From Pseudarthrobacter chlorophenolicus A6 (lineage in GTDB: Bacteria > Actinomycetota > Actinomycetes > Actinomycetales > Micrococcaceae), in assembly GCF_000022025.1 (NCBI RefSeq), contig NC_011886.1:372001-436000 (forward strand): DNA of 64,000 nucleotides, given 5' to 3'. Below are positions 45,061 to 54,029 of the stretch, piece by piece. The notes below the pieces were generated by a model. That model searched no databases. It saw only the letters and a list, made by a program, of their open reading frames with translations, and was not told where the DNA came from. The translations under genes and the position numbers were made by a program. The number at the start of each line of letters is the position of its first letter. Positions within the stretch are counted from its first letter, which is position 1.

Positions 45061-46022
45061 GCACGACGGCGGAGTCCAGTTCGGCGCTTGACTCACCGGG
45101 GCCTGCGACCGCGGGTGATAGGGGCCGTGCCCGCTCCGCGGTGCCCGCCACGCCGCGGCCCCTATCACCCGCGTCCGCTGATCGGCCCGCGATGGGCCGG
45201 TTGGAGCTTCGGGTCGCCGTACGTGGCCAGCGATCGGTTGCCGAGCACCAGTACCATCAAGGCGCCTTGAGAGTCTTGCGGCCGCATTACCTTGATGACT
45301 CCGGGCAGGTCTGTTATGTCATGGTGAATCCCGGCGGGGCATATCTGGGGGCTGACCTGTTCTTGCTGGATGTCGAGGTCCAGGACGGCGCTGACCTGTT
45401 GTTGACCACTCAATCTGCGACGAAGGTTTACCGGACTCCGGGGTCGTTCGCTGAGCAGCGGATGGCTGTGCGGTTGGGGGAGGGGGCGCGGCTCGAACTG
45501 ATGCCCGATCAGCTCATCGCCTACCGGGAGGCCAGCTACCGGCAACGGACCTCCGTGACCCTGCGGCCGTCGTCGAGCCTTGTCATGGGCGAAGTGGTAA
45601 CCCCCGGATGGTCGCCGGACGGCGCTGCCTTCCGCTACGAGGAAGTGCGGCTGCGCAACGAGATCCACATCGAAACGGATGGCGGCACACAGTTGCTGGC
45701 CCTCGATAACCTGCTCATCCGCCCGCCGCTGGGTGACGTGACCGGGCTGGGTTTCATGGAGGGTTTCAGCCACCTGGGCTCCCTGGTGGTGGTGGACGCC
45801 CGGGTGGACCAGGCGCTCGCCGACGAACTGCACCATCTCACCGCGGGCCATGACGCCCGGACCGGGATCTCCCTGACCCGCACCGTGGCCGGAACCACCG
45901 GACTGGTGCTGCGCTCGCTGTCCAACAGCACCGGCGAACTGAACCGCCTGCTCGCCGCCTGCGCCAACCACCTGAGAGTACGCTGGCACGGGCAAGGCCC
46001 ACTGAACCTGAGGAAACACTGA
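45057..46022 (+). CDS. ureD: Urease accessory protein UreD
   Basis: The ATG overlapping the ureG stop gives 321 residues; the ATG at 45192 ([13 protein letters not shown]) gives 276, closer to the family core. In the longer reading the second hairpin repeat is translated within a Ser/Pro/Arg-rich N-terminal tail. The core has [24 protein letters not shown] and [16 protein letters not shown] motifs. UreD binds apo-urease as scaffold for UreF and UreG. Codons from 45190 to about 45480 are T/G-ended, then revert to C-rich. Confidence 0.9.
   Translation: MSTTAESSSALDSPGPATAGDRGRARSAVPATPRPLSPASADRPAMGRLELRVAVRGQRSVAEHQYHQGALRVLRPHYLDDSGQVCYVMVNPGGAYLGADLFLLDVEVQDGADLLLTTQSATKVYRTPGSFAEQRMAVRLGEGARLELMPDQLIAYREASYRQRTSVTLRPSSSLVMGEVVTPGWSPDGAAFRYEEVRLRNEIHIETDGGTQLLALDNLLIRPPLGDVTGLGFMEGFSHLGSLVVVDARVDQALADELHHLTAGHDARTGISLTRTVAGTTGLVLRSLSNSTGELNRLLAACANHLRVRWHGQGPLNLRKH
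45111..45172. repeat. Covarying hairpin repeat, copy 2 (start of ureD)
   Basis: A 17-base arm (45111-45127) pairs perfectly with 45156-45172 around a 28-base loop identical to copy 1. Outer stem GCGGGTGATA/TATCACCCGC replaces the different but equally paired outer stem of copy 1. Confidence 0.85.
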
Positions 46023-47065
46023 TGACGGCCCTGGCAAACATCGCCACCCTGTACCGGGACCGGGAAACCCTGCCCTTCCGGACCCGCCTGCTCGCCACCT
46101 TTGGCGCCGTGGCCGCCCTCCATGTTGCCGCCGTCGTCCTCCTCGTCGCCGGTTCGGCAACCGCCGGTGCGCCCCTGGCCCTTGGCCTGGTGCTGACCGC
46201 CTACGTGGCCGGTGTGAAGCACAGCTACGACTGGGACCACATCGCCGCCATCGACAACTCCACCCGCAAGTTCGTCGCCCAGCGGAAGGACCCTGTCAGC
46301 GTGGGGTTCGCCTTCAGCCTGGGCCACAGCTCCGTGGTGGTCCTGGCCGGGCTGCTGGTGGTGGCCGGCGCCGCGGTGATCGGCCAATTCATGGAAGAGG
46401 GGACCACGGGCAACCACGTGCTGGGCCTGATCGGCAGCGGTGTTTCCGGGCTGTTCCTGCTGGCCATGGGGCTGTTCAACGGGTCGGCGTTCCTGCGGGC
46501 TGCACAGGTCTACCGCAGGGTGCAGGACGGGGCTGCGGTCCGGGACGAAGACCTGGACAGCAAAGGATTCGTGGCCCGGCTCCTGGCCAGGCCGCTGGCT
46601 CGGGTGCAGCGGCCCAGGAACATCTACGTGATCGGCTTCCTGTTCGGGCTCGGGTTCGATACCGCCACCACCATCGGGCTGCTGGTCACCACCACCGCCG
46701 CATCCCTGGCCGGGGTGTCCCCGGTGGCGCTCATGGCCCTTCCCCTCGCGTTCACCGCAGCGATGACCCTCTGCGACACCGTCAACGGCGTGGCGATGAT
46801 GCGGATGTACAGGTCTGCGATCCACAGCCCGCAGCGCAGGCTCGGGTTCAACGCGGTGGTTACAGGCGTTTCAGCCCTGTCGGCGCTGTTCATCGCCGTC
46901 ATCACGCTCGGCGGGTTCGCCAACGCGGCCTTTGGCCTGGGCGATCCGCTCACCAGCTGGCTGGGGGAGATCGACCTGGGTGAGGCCGGACTCCTTCTGG
47001 TTGCGGCCTTCCTGGCAGTCTGGGGCGGGGCGGCCCTGGCCTCGAGGCAGCCCCGGAACAACTAG
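46022..47065 (+). CDS. Nickel/cobalt transporter, NiCoT (HoxN/NixA) family
   Basis: The 347-residue membrane protein has the NiCoT signature H-x4-D-H in GVKHSYDWDHIAAIDNSTRKF, then GFAFSLGHSSVVV and, later, FLFGLGFDTATTIGLL. It has about eight membrane segments. It imports nickel for the urease encoded directly upstream; its ATG overlaps the ureD stop by one base. A terminator follows. Confidence 0.94.
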   Translation: MTALANIATLYRDRETLPFRTRLLATFGAVAALHVAAVVLLVAGSATAGAPLALGLVLTAYVAGVKHSYDWDHIAAIDNSTRKFVAQRKDPVSVGFAFSLGHSSVVVLAGLLVVAGAAVIGQFMEEGTTGNHVLGLIGSGVSGLFLLAMGLFNGSAFLRAAQVYRRVQDGAAVRDEDLDSKGFVARLLARPLARVQRPRNIYVIGFLFGLGFDTATTIGLLVTTTAASLAGVSPVALMALPLAFTAAMTLCDTVNGVAMMRMYRSAIHSPQRRLGFNAVVTGVSALSALFIAVITLGGFANAAFGLGDPLTSWLGEIDLGEAGLLLVAAFLAVWGGAALASRQPRNN

Positions 47066-47068
47066 GGA

Positions 47069-47099
47069 TGCGGTGCCGACATCCACTGCCGGCACCGCA
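47069..47099 (+). terminator. Terminator of the urease operon
   Basis: A perfect 10-base stem (47069-47078 with 47090-47099) with an 11-base loop is followed by CCCTTTTG. It starts four bases after the transporter stop. Confidence 0.75.
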
Positions 47100-47134
47100 C
47101 CCTTTTGTCCCTGGCTTGGTGAGCCCGGGCAGCG

Positions 47135-49057
47135 TCAGCCGAAGTCGGCCACGTAGCTGGGAATACCGACGGCGTCGGTGGACACCGGAGCTCCGGTGTC
47201 ATTGACAACGTGGTCCAGTGTCCCGGCGCCAAGGTTCACCGTCAGCAGGCTGTGCAGCTTCACGCCCGGCGTCACCGGCACCTCAAAGCCGCGGGTGGCG
47301 TGGATGGTGGGATCCACGTTGTTGTACACGTAGCTTCCGCCGCCCCACAGTTCGTGGGTCTCGACCGGGTCCGCCACCTTGTAGCCGGCCCAGCCCAGGA
47401 CTCCGTCGTGCTGCCACGCGGCCTGGTTGGGGGCGTCGTAAGGCAGCTCATTCTGGAAGAAGACGGTCCTGCCGTTTTCGCCGGTCCAGATGACGTTGTA
47501 CTGCTGGTAATGCTCCACGAAGAGACCGGTGGCGGTGACGTTGTTGCCGTTGACAATCACGCCGTTCCTGCCGGTGTTGGTGTCCCACCCCACTCCGTTG
47601 CCGTGATCCGCACGCCAGGCCCAAATGTGGTCCAGGAGGACGTTGTCGCTGTTGACTTCCAGGCTGACCGAGGCCTTGCCCACATGGGGGCCGCCGATGC
47701 GGAAAAAGACATCGTGGAGGGTGGTGGGGTTGGCAGGATCACTGTGGACGGCAGAGCTGGCCGGTCCGCCCCCTGCGCCCGGACTGGCCTTGCCGACGCG
47801 CATGAGCGCGGGGGAGTTGACCTCGCCTGCGTCCACCGTGACGGCCGCGATGTCCACTCCCGGCACATCCGCCACCGTCAGGGGAACTGATCCGTTCACG
47901 GCGGTAAGTGTTGCCATACCCAGGCCGAGCACTACGGTTCCGGCCCTCTTGACCTCGATGCTGCGGTCAATGTCGTAGACCCCGGGGGTCAGGATGAGGT
48001 TCTTTCCACGGGCCAGTTGGGAGTTGATGGCCTGCACCGAATCGCCGGGCTTGGCAATGTAGAACTCCGCCAGCGGGATGCTGCGGCCTTGGGTGGGGCC
48101 GTTCTCCCACGTGGTTCCTGCTGAGTCCTGGCGGACGGAGGGAACGAAAACGCTGTATTGTCCTGCGGGGTCCACGGTCAGGTAGGGCTTCTCCCGGCTG
48201 ATGGGAGTCGTGTCCAGGACGGTGTATGGCGGGACCGGGAAGGAATCCGCAGGTGCGCCGGTGACGCCGGAGAACACCTGGTTCCAGACGCCGTTGGACC
48301 AGCTGCCTATGCTGCTGTCGCGCACCAGGTACTGCTGCTGGGATCCGTTGATGACCGCTCCGGTCTTGGAGTCCGCAATAAAACCGCCACTGGCGTACTG
48401 CGGTCCGGCGGTGCAGTAGTCCATCAGGGAGAGGTTGCCGCCGGTGATGTTGACCCGGCGCATCGGTGAGGCCTGGGAGGCTGCCCAGAAGTTTGCCGAG
48501 CTGCGGCAGCCTTCGAGGCCGGTGACGTTGATGGTGAGGTTGGACAGGGACCGCCAGAAGTTGTTCAGGGCGATGCAGTTGTCAGCGGTAAGGCAGCGGT
48601 TGTAGACGTCGACGTGTCCGTTGATGGTGACGTCGGTGGGTGCAGCACCCAGCCCGGCAACTTCCGTGGAGTAGCCCACCTGGACAATCAGCGGCTCTTC
48701 GGGGGTGCCGTAGGTGCCGGGCTTGAACAACAGGGAGTAGCGCTTGGTCCCCATTTCGTCATCCACCTGCTGCGCCGCAATGGCGTCCACCGTGGCCTGG
48801 ATTTGGGCTACCGGCATGCTGGGGTCGAAGACGTAGGTGTTTGACCCGAACGGGTTTTGTTGCGCCGGTGCCGGGGGCGGTGAAGCCGGAGCCTGGACCC
48901 CGGGTTTCACCGCAGGCGCCGCCGCCTGCGCCGGAACTGTCCCGCCGGCGATGGCAAATCCGATGAGGAAGGCAGTGCTTGCGGCAATGGTGCCGGGGTG
49001 GTGCCGGCGCTGCGGCGGGAGGGGGCTGGGCGAATCAGGGCGTAAGGATAGCGGCAT
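47135..49057 (-). CDS. Secreted GH55-type exo-beta-1,3-glucanase
   Basis: The 640-residue protein has a signal peptide after a long basic N-region (export segment ending near VPAQA, residue 46), a Pro/Ala linker and twin beta-helix domains. The C-terminal part (DNVLLDHIWAWRADHGNGVGW, FVEHYQQYNVIWTGENGRTVFFQNE, YKVADPVETHELWGGG) matches bacterial GH55 laminarinases. Relatives have sometimes been mislabelled adenylyl cyclase. It would release glucose from beta-1,3-glucan outside the cell. It is divergent from an oligoglucoside importer with shared CebR-type operators. Confidence 0.82.
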   Translation of the reverse strand: MPLSLRPDSPSPLPPQRRHHPGTIAASTAFLIGFAIAGGTVPAQAAAPAVKPGVQAPASPPPAPAQQNPFGSNTYVFDPSMPVAQIQATVDAIAAQQVDDEMGTKRYSLLFKPGTYGTPEEPLIVQVGYSTEVAGLGAAPTDVTINGHVDVYNRCLTADNCIALNNFWRSLSNLTINVTGLEGCRSSANFWAASQASPMRRVNITGGNLSLMDYCTAGPQYASGGFIADSKTGAVINGSQQQYLVRDSSIGSWSNGVWNQVFSGVTGAPADSFPVPPYTVLDTTPISREKPYLTVDPAGQYSVFVPSVRQDSAGTTWENGPTQGRSIPLAEFYIAKPGDSVQAINSQLARGKNLILTPGVYDIDRSIEVKRAGTVVLGLGMATLTAVNGSVPLTVADVPGVDIAAVTVDAGEVNSPALMRVGKASPGAGGGPASSAVHSDPANPTTLHDVFFRIGGPHVGKASVSLEVNSDNVLLDHIWAWRADHGNGVGWDTNTGRNGVIVNGNNVTATGLFVEHYQQYNVIWTGENGRTVFFQNELPYDAPNQAAWQHDGVLGWAGYKVADPVETHELWGGGSYVYNNVDPTIHATRGFEVPVTPGVKLHSLLTVNLGAGTLDHVVNDTGAPVSTDAVGIPSYVADFG

Positions 49058-49126
49058 TGCTGGTCCTGTCAGTGGTGGGGCTGGATGACCCCTGGCGGCT
49101 GCTGGCCGCAGTCTGGGATCAGGTGG

Positions 49127-49140
49127 TGGGAGCGCTCCCG
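49127..49140. promoter_or_regulatory. CebR-type operator 1
   Basis: TGGGAGCGCTCCCG differs at one end base from the palindromic CebR box of Streptomyces. It lies 70 bases before the GH55 gene. Confidence 0.8.
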
Positions 49141-49182
49141 TCGGGGAAGCGTAACACCGCCTGCGGGACCCGGCAAGGGCGA

Positions 49183-49196
49183 TGGGAGCGCTCCTA
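49183..49196. promoter_or_regulatory. CebR-type operator 2
   Basis: TGGGAGCGCTCCTA keeps the full core. It abuts the TTGACT -35 candidate (49204-49209) of the importer operon. Confidence 0.78.
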
Positions 49197-49237
49197 AATC
49201 TTCTTGACTAGAAGTTGTGAGGTGGGACACCATGTGG

Positions 49238-49251
49238 TGAGAGCGCTCCCA
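49238..49251. promoter_or_regulatory. CebR-type operator 3
   Basis: TGAGAGCGCTCCCA has one change from the CebR consensus. It lies downstream of the importer promoter, where a bound repressor would block transcription. Confidence 0.78.
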
Positions 49252-49349
49252 TGATGGCGATCCACCGGCCAGCTGACCGTTCCATTACCTCCCCAGCCCC
49301 GGCCGCGCACGCGGCCCCATGGGCACCCTGACGAAGGAGTCTTCCCCCT

Positions 49350-50642
49350 GTGAAAAACCCCAGCAAGTTCTCCGTGCTTTCGGCCGCTGCCGCTTGCCTT
49401 GCCGTGTCGCTCACGGCGTGCGGTTCCTCATCGCCCGGGAAGTCAGATGTGAACGGCGCCACCGGGTCAGAGGCTGTCACACTCACCGTCGGCACGTTCA
49501 ACGAGTTTGGCTACGAAGCGCTCTTCAAGGAGTACGAAGCACAGAACCCCAATGTGACCATCCAGCACAAGAAGGCTGCGACCACCAACGAGGCACGTGA
49601 CAACCTCACGACGCGCCTCGCCGCAGGCTCGGGCCTGTCCGATATCGAGGCCGTGGAAGTGGACTGGCTTCCCGAACTGCTGCAGTATCCTGACCGCTTC
49701 GCGGACCTGGCCGACCCCGCAGTTGAAGGGCGCTGGCTGGATTGGAAGGCCCAGGCTGCCACCACCGCGGACGGCAAGCTGCTTGGCTACGGGACAGACT
49801 CCGGCCCCGAGGCCGTCTGCTACAACTCCGAACTTCTCAGGAAGGCCGGCCTGCCCACCGAGCGTGGCGAGGTGGCCAAAATGCTGGGCACCTCCTGGGA
49901 CAGCTACTTCGACGCCGGAAAGAAGTTCAAGGCCGCAAACCCCGGTTCCGCCTGGTTCGACTCCGCCGGGGCCATCTACCAGGGCATGAGCAACCAGCTG
50001 GAAAAGGTCTATGAGGAGGAAGACGGTTCCGTCATCGCCACGGAGAACCAGCAGGTCAAGGACACCTACAAGCAGGTCCTGAAAGCCTCCACAGAGGACG
50101 GCTTGTCCGCGCACCTCAAGCAGTGGAGCGATGACTGGGCCTCCGGTTTCCAGACCGGCGCCTTCGCCACCACGCTCTGCCCGGGCTGGATGCTCGGGGT
50201 GATCGAGGGCAACGCGGCCGGGGTCACCGGCTGGGATGTGGCCAACGTCTTCCCCGGCGGTGGCGGAAACTGGGGCGGGTCCTACCTGACCGTTCCCACC
50301 CAGGGAGCGCACCAGGCCGAAGCCAAGAAACTGGCCGCATGGCTGACTGCCCCTGAGCAGCAGATCAAGGCGTTCACTGCCAAGGGCACCTTCCCCAGCC
50401 AGAAGGAGGCGCTGGAAAGCAGCGAGCTGCTGGGCCAGACGAGCAAGTTCTTCGACGGCGCCCCCACCGGCGAAATCTTCGCCGAGCGGGCCAAGGCCGT
50501 TGATGTCACGCCCTTCAAGGGAACCAAGTACTTCGCCATCAACGACGCCATGCAGCAGGCCCTCGCCCGGGTGGACGTTGACAAGTCGGACGACGCCGCT
50601 TCCTCCTGGGACAAGTTCGTCACCGCAGTGAAGTCCCTCTAG
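49350..50642 (+). CDS. Oligosaccharide ABC transporter substrate-binding lipoprotein (CebE-like)
   Basis: The 430-residue protein starts at a GTG (49350), has a lipobox SLTAC (Cys about 25) and the family 1 extracellular sugar-binding fold, with GTFNEFGYEALFKEYEAQNPNV near the start. Its operon order (binding protein, two permeases, GH1 beta-glucosidase, LacI regulator) is that of cebEFG-bglC-cebR. The ligand may be cellobiose or, given the adjacent GH55 gene, laminari-oligosaccharides. No ATPase gene is present, so a shared MsiK-type ATPase elsewhere is expected. Confidence 0.88.
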   Translation: MKNPSKFSVLSAAAACLAVSLTACGSSSPGKSDVNGATGSEAVTLTVGTFNEFGYEALFKEYEAQNPNVTIQHKKAATTNEARDNLTTRLAAGSGLSDIEAVEVDWLPELLQYPDRFADLADPAVEGRWLDWKAQAATTADGKLLGYGTDSGPEAVCYNSELLRKAGLPTERGEVAKMLGTSWDSYFDAGKKFKAANPGSAWFDSAGAIYQGMSNQLEKVYEEEDGSVIATENQQVKDTYKQVLKASTEDGLSAHLKQWSDDWASGFQTGAFATTLCPGWMLGVIEGNAAGVTGWDVANVFPGGGGNWGGSYLTVPTQGAHQAEAKKLAAWLTAPEQQIKAFTAKGTFPSQKEALESSELLGQTSKFFDGAPTGEIFAERAKAVDVTPFKGTKYFAINDAMQQALARVDVDKSDDAASSWDKFVTAVKSL

Positions 50643-50644
50643 GC

Positions 50645-51640
50645 ATGGCAGTCACCGACCGGGTCACGCCCCAGGCAAGCCCCAGCCCCAGCCCCGGCGC
50701 GGGGCGTGACGGCGGAAACGTCCGGCGCCTCGCGTTCTCGCAGCAGGTTTCCAGATGGGACGTCAAGCTGTCCCCGTACCTCTACGTCTCTCCCTTCTTC
50801 CTGCTGTTCGCCGTCACTGGCCTTTTCCCGCTGGTGTACACGGCCTGGGTTTCACTGCATAACTGGAACCTCATCGGCGGGCAGGGAAAATTCACGGGAC
50901 TGGAAAACTACGCCTTCGTGGTGGCCCAGCCGTACTTCTGGAACGCTGTGGGCAACACCTTCAGCATCTTCATCCTCTCCTCCGTTCCCCAGGTGGTGGT
51001 GGCCCTGGTGGTCGCTGCGGTGCTGGATGCGAACCTGCGGGCAAGGACGTTCTGGCGGATGGGGGTGCTGGTGCCGTTCGTGGTGGCCCCGGTGGCGGTG
51101 GGGCTGATCTTCAACAACCTCTTTGCCGACCAGTTCGGACTGATCAACGAGATGTTGAAGGCGCTTGGGCTTGACCCGGTCCGGTGGCACTCCGACCCGG
51201 TGGCAAGCCATGCCGCCATAGCCACCATGGTGAACTTCCGCTGGACGGGCTACAACGCCCTGATATTCCTCGCTGCCATGCAGGCGATTCCGCGGGACGT
51301 GTTCGAAGCGGCCACGATCGACGGCGCCGGCAGGCTGCGGCAGTTCTTCTCTGTGACAGTACCCATGCTTCGCCCCACCATCATTTTCGTGGTGATCACC
51401 TCAACCATCGGCGGCCTCCAGATTTTCGATGAACCCCGGGTCTTTGACCAGTCCGGCCTGGGCGGCGCGGACCGCCAGTGGCAAACGCTGACCATGTACA
51501 TCTGGGAGCTCGGCTGGGGCCAGCGCAACTTCGGCAGGGCCTCCGCGGTGGCGTGGCTGCTCTTCCTGATCATCGTCCTGATTGCCCTGCTCAACTTCGT
51601 CATCACCAAACGCATTGCCAGCCAGGAAGGCCGCAAGTGA
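50645..51640 (+). CDS. Sugar ABC transporter permease (CebF-like)
   Basis: The 331-residue MalF-type permease has six membrane segments and an EAA loop FEAATIDGAGRLRQFFSVTVPMLRPTI. The hydrophilic N-terminal 40 residues are Pro/Gly-rich. ATG 50645 follows the upstream stop by two bases. It pairs with the next permease. Confidence 0.92.
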   Translation: MAVTDRVTPQASPSPSPGAGRDGGNVRRLAFSQQVSRWDVKLSPYLYVSPFFLLFAVTGLFPLVYTAWVSLHNWNLIGGQGKFTGLENYAFVVAQPYFWNAVGNTFSIFILSSVPQVVVALVVAAVLDANLRARTFWRMGVLVPFVVAPVAVGLIFNNLFADQFGLINEMLKALGLDPVRWHSDPVASHAAIATMVNFRWTGYNALIFLAAMQAIPRDVFEAATIDGAGRLRQFFSVTVPMLRPTIIFVVITSTIGGLQIFDEPRVFDQSGLGGADRQWQTLTMYIWELGWGQRNFGRASAVAWLLFLIIVLIALLNFVITKRIASQEGRK

Positions 51641-52548
51641 GCTCCATTCCCATGATCGAACAGACTGCCGGCAAAGGTGCGGCCAGGGCAGCGGCCCGGC
51701 GCGGCGGCGGCAACCGGCGGACAGGCTTCGGCGCAGGCCGCCGCCCGGGCTTCCCCACGTATGGCTTCCTCGGTGCCGTGCTGCTTGCCTCGATCTTTCC
51801 GCTGTACTGGTCGTTCCTGGTGGGCAGCCATGACAACACCGTCCTCAGCCGTGGCATCCCGCTGCTTCCCGGCGGGAACTTCCTGGCCAATGCGGCCAAG
51901 GTCTTCGACAGCATCCCGTTCTGGAAGGCGATGGGTAACAGCCTGATCGTTTCCGGCGTGACGGCCGCATCCGTCGTCGTCTTTTCCACCCTGGCGGGGT
52001 TCGCCTTTGCCAAGCTCCGCTTCCGCGGCAGCAGGGCCCTGCTGGTGTTCGTGATCGCCACCATGGCGGTCCCCACCCAGCTGGGCGTGGTCCCGTTGTT
52101 CATCGTGATGTCCAAACTGGGGTGGACGGGCTCCCTGTGGGCGGTCATCATCCCCGGCCTCGTGACGGCGTTCGGGGTGTTCTGGATGACGCAGTACCTT
52201 CGGGATGCCCTGCCGGACGAGCTGATCGAGGCCGCCCGGATGGACGGCGCCTCGATGATCCAGACGTTCCTGCACATCGGTTTTCCGGCAGCGCGCCCGG
52301 CGGCCGCCATGCTGGCGCTGTTCACTTTCGTGGCCACCTGGACCAACTTCTTCTGGCCTTTCATTGTCCTTGACCCCTCCAACCCCACCCTCCCGGTGGC
52401 CCTGCAGCTGCTGCAGGCCGCCCACTTCGTGGACTACTCCGTGGTCCTGGCCGGCGCCGTCCTGGCCACCGTCCCACTCCTGCTGCTGTTCATTGCCGCA
52501 GGCCGTCAACTCGTATCCGGAATCATGCAAGGAGCAGTCAAAGGATGA
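51637..52548 (+). CDS. Sugar ABC transporter permease (CebG-like)
   Basis: The GTG at 51637 overlaps the previous stop (GTGA) and has GGAAGG upstream, giving 303 residues. A basic N-terminal tail is followed by six membrane segments. The EAA loop is LIEAARMDGASMIQTFLHIGFPAARPA. It is the MalG-type partner of the preceding permease. Its stop overlaps the GH1 start. Confidence 0.92.
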   Translation: MSSIPMIEQTAGKGAARAAARRGGGNRRTGFGAGRRPGFPTYGFLGAVLLASIFPLYWSFLVGSHDNTVLSRGIPLLPGGNFLANAAKVFDSIPFWKAMGNSLIVSGVTAASVVVFSTLAGFAFAKLRFRGSRALLVFVIATMAVPTQLGVVPLFIVMSKLGWTGSLWAVIIPGLVTAFGVFWMTQYLRDALPDELIEAARMDGASMIQTFLHIGFPAARPAAAMLALFTFVATWTNFFWPFIVLDPSNPTLPVALQLLQAAHFVDYSVVLAGAVLATVPLLLLFIAAGRQLVSGIMQGAVKG

Positions 52549-54029
52549 GTTCCACCCAACGTCCGTTTCCGGAGGACTTCCTCTGGGGGACGGCAACAGC
52601 TGCCTACCAAATCGAGGGCGCAGCACACGCCGAAGGCCGGGGGGACTCCATCTGGGATGTGTTCGCCCGGCTCCCCGGTGCCGTGGCGGATGGCCACAAC
52701 GGGGACATGGCCTGCGACCACTACCGGCGCTACCGGCAGGACGTGGCGCTCATGGGCCGGCTGAACATGAAGGCCTACCGGTTCTCCACCTCCTGGGCCC
52801 GCTGCATGCCTGACGGCGTCACACCCAATCCTGACGGGATCGCCTTCTACTCCCGGCTGGTGGATGAGCTGCTGGCTGCCGGCATCACCCCGTGGCTGAC
52901 CCTCTACCACTGGGACCTGCCCCAGGCCCTGGAAGACAACGGCGGGTGGGCCAACCGGGACACCGCCTACCGCTTCGCCGACTACGCGGCACTTATGCAC
53001 AGCGTGCTGGGGGACAGGGTCCGCATCTGGACCACCCTCAACGAACCGTGGTGCTCGGCGTTCCTGGGTTACGCGGCAGGAATCCACGCTCCGGGCCGGC
53101 AGGAACCCCGGGCCGCCCTGGCTGCGGCGCACCACCTGCTGCTCGGCCACGGCCTGGCAGCGGCGGAGCTCCGCCGCCGGGATACGGAGGCCTCCCTGGG
53201 CATCACCCTGAACCTGACAGTCTCCGACCCGAGGGATCCCGGCAGCGAAAGCGACCGTGATGCAGCGAGGCGGATTGACGGGCAGTTCAACCGGATCTTC
53301 CTTGACCCGCTGTTCCGCGGCGAATACCCGGCTGACGTCCTGGCGGACGTAGCGCACCTGGGAATGGCGGACCTGGTGCAGGACGGCGACCTTGAGCTGA
53401 TTGCCACGCCGCTGGATCTCCTGGGCGTCAACTACTACCACGGCGAATCGCTCACCAAGGATCTGGCAGGGGCCCAGGAACAGGCGGCCCCGGAAACCAC
53501 ATCGGTCCCCGGGCAGGCAACCCGCGCGGTGGCATCGCCGTTCGTGGCGGCCGACGGCGCCAGGTCGGTCCGCCGGGGCCTTCCTGTCACGGGAATGGGC
53601 TGGGAGGTGCAACCCGAAGGACTCCGGCGCCTGCTCAACCGACTCCACACCGAGTACACGGGACCGGCCGGGATCCCGATCTACATCACCGAGAACGGCG
53701 CAGCCTATGACGACGTGCCCGATGCCACAGGTTTCGTGGACGACCAGGACCGGCTGGGCTTCTTCGCCGCCCATCTTGACGCCGTGCACCGGGCCATTGC
53801 GGACGGCGTGGATGTCCGCGGCTACCTCGCGTGGTCACTGCTGGACAACTTCGAGTGGTCCTTCGGCTACCACCAGCGTTTTGGCATGGTCCGGGTGGAC
53901 TATTGCACCCAGGACCGGATTCCGAAAGCGAGCGCGCTGTGGTACTCATCGGTGGCATCCGGCAACGCCCTTCCTGCGGGCAGCAGCCCCGTCCCGCCGC
54001 CGGCCCGGGGTGTCGTATTGTCGGTGTAA
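52545..54029 (+). CDS. GH1 beta-glucosidase (BglC-like)
   Basis: This 494-residue cytoplasmic GH1 enzyme has the opening FPEDFLWGTATAAYQIEGA, the acid/base Glu in TLNEPW (E167) and the nucleophile in YITENGA (E383). It hydrolyses imported beta-glucosides to glucose. A loop at about residues 303-345 is Ala/Gln-rich and longer than usual. The stop overlaps the regulator start by one base, so all five genes from the binding protein on form one unit. Confidence 0.95.
   Translation: MSSTQRPFPEDFLWGTATAAYQIEGAAHAEGRGDSIWDVFARLPGAVADGHNGDMACDHYRRYRQDVALMGRLNMKAYRFSTSWARCMPDGVTPNPDGIAFYSRLVDELLAAGITPWLTLYHWDLPQALEDNGGWANRDTAYRFADYAALMHSVLGDRVRIWTTLNEPWCSAFLGYAAGIHAPGRQEPRAALAAAHHLLLGHGLAAAELRRRDTEASLGITLNLTVSDPRDPGSESDRDAARRIDGQFNRIFLDPLFRGEYPADVLADVAHLGMADLVQDGDLELIATPLDLLGVNYYHGESLTKDLAGAQEQAAPETTSVPGQATRAVASPFVAADGARSVRRGLPVTGMGWEVQPEGLRRLLNRLHTEYTGPAGIPIYITENGAAYDDVPDATGFVDDQDRLGFFAAHLDAVHRAIADGVDVRGYLAWSLLDNFEWSFGYHQRFGMVRVDYCTQDRIPKASALWYSSVASGNALPAGSSPVPPPARGVVLSV

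Noticed and set aside
47135..49057. Adenylyl cyclase, a name sometimes given to relatives
   Set aside because: It is a secreted beta-helix protein with GH55-type motifs and no cyclase features.
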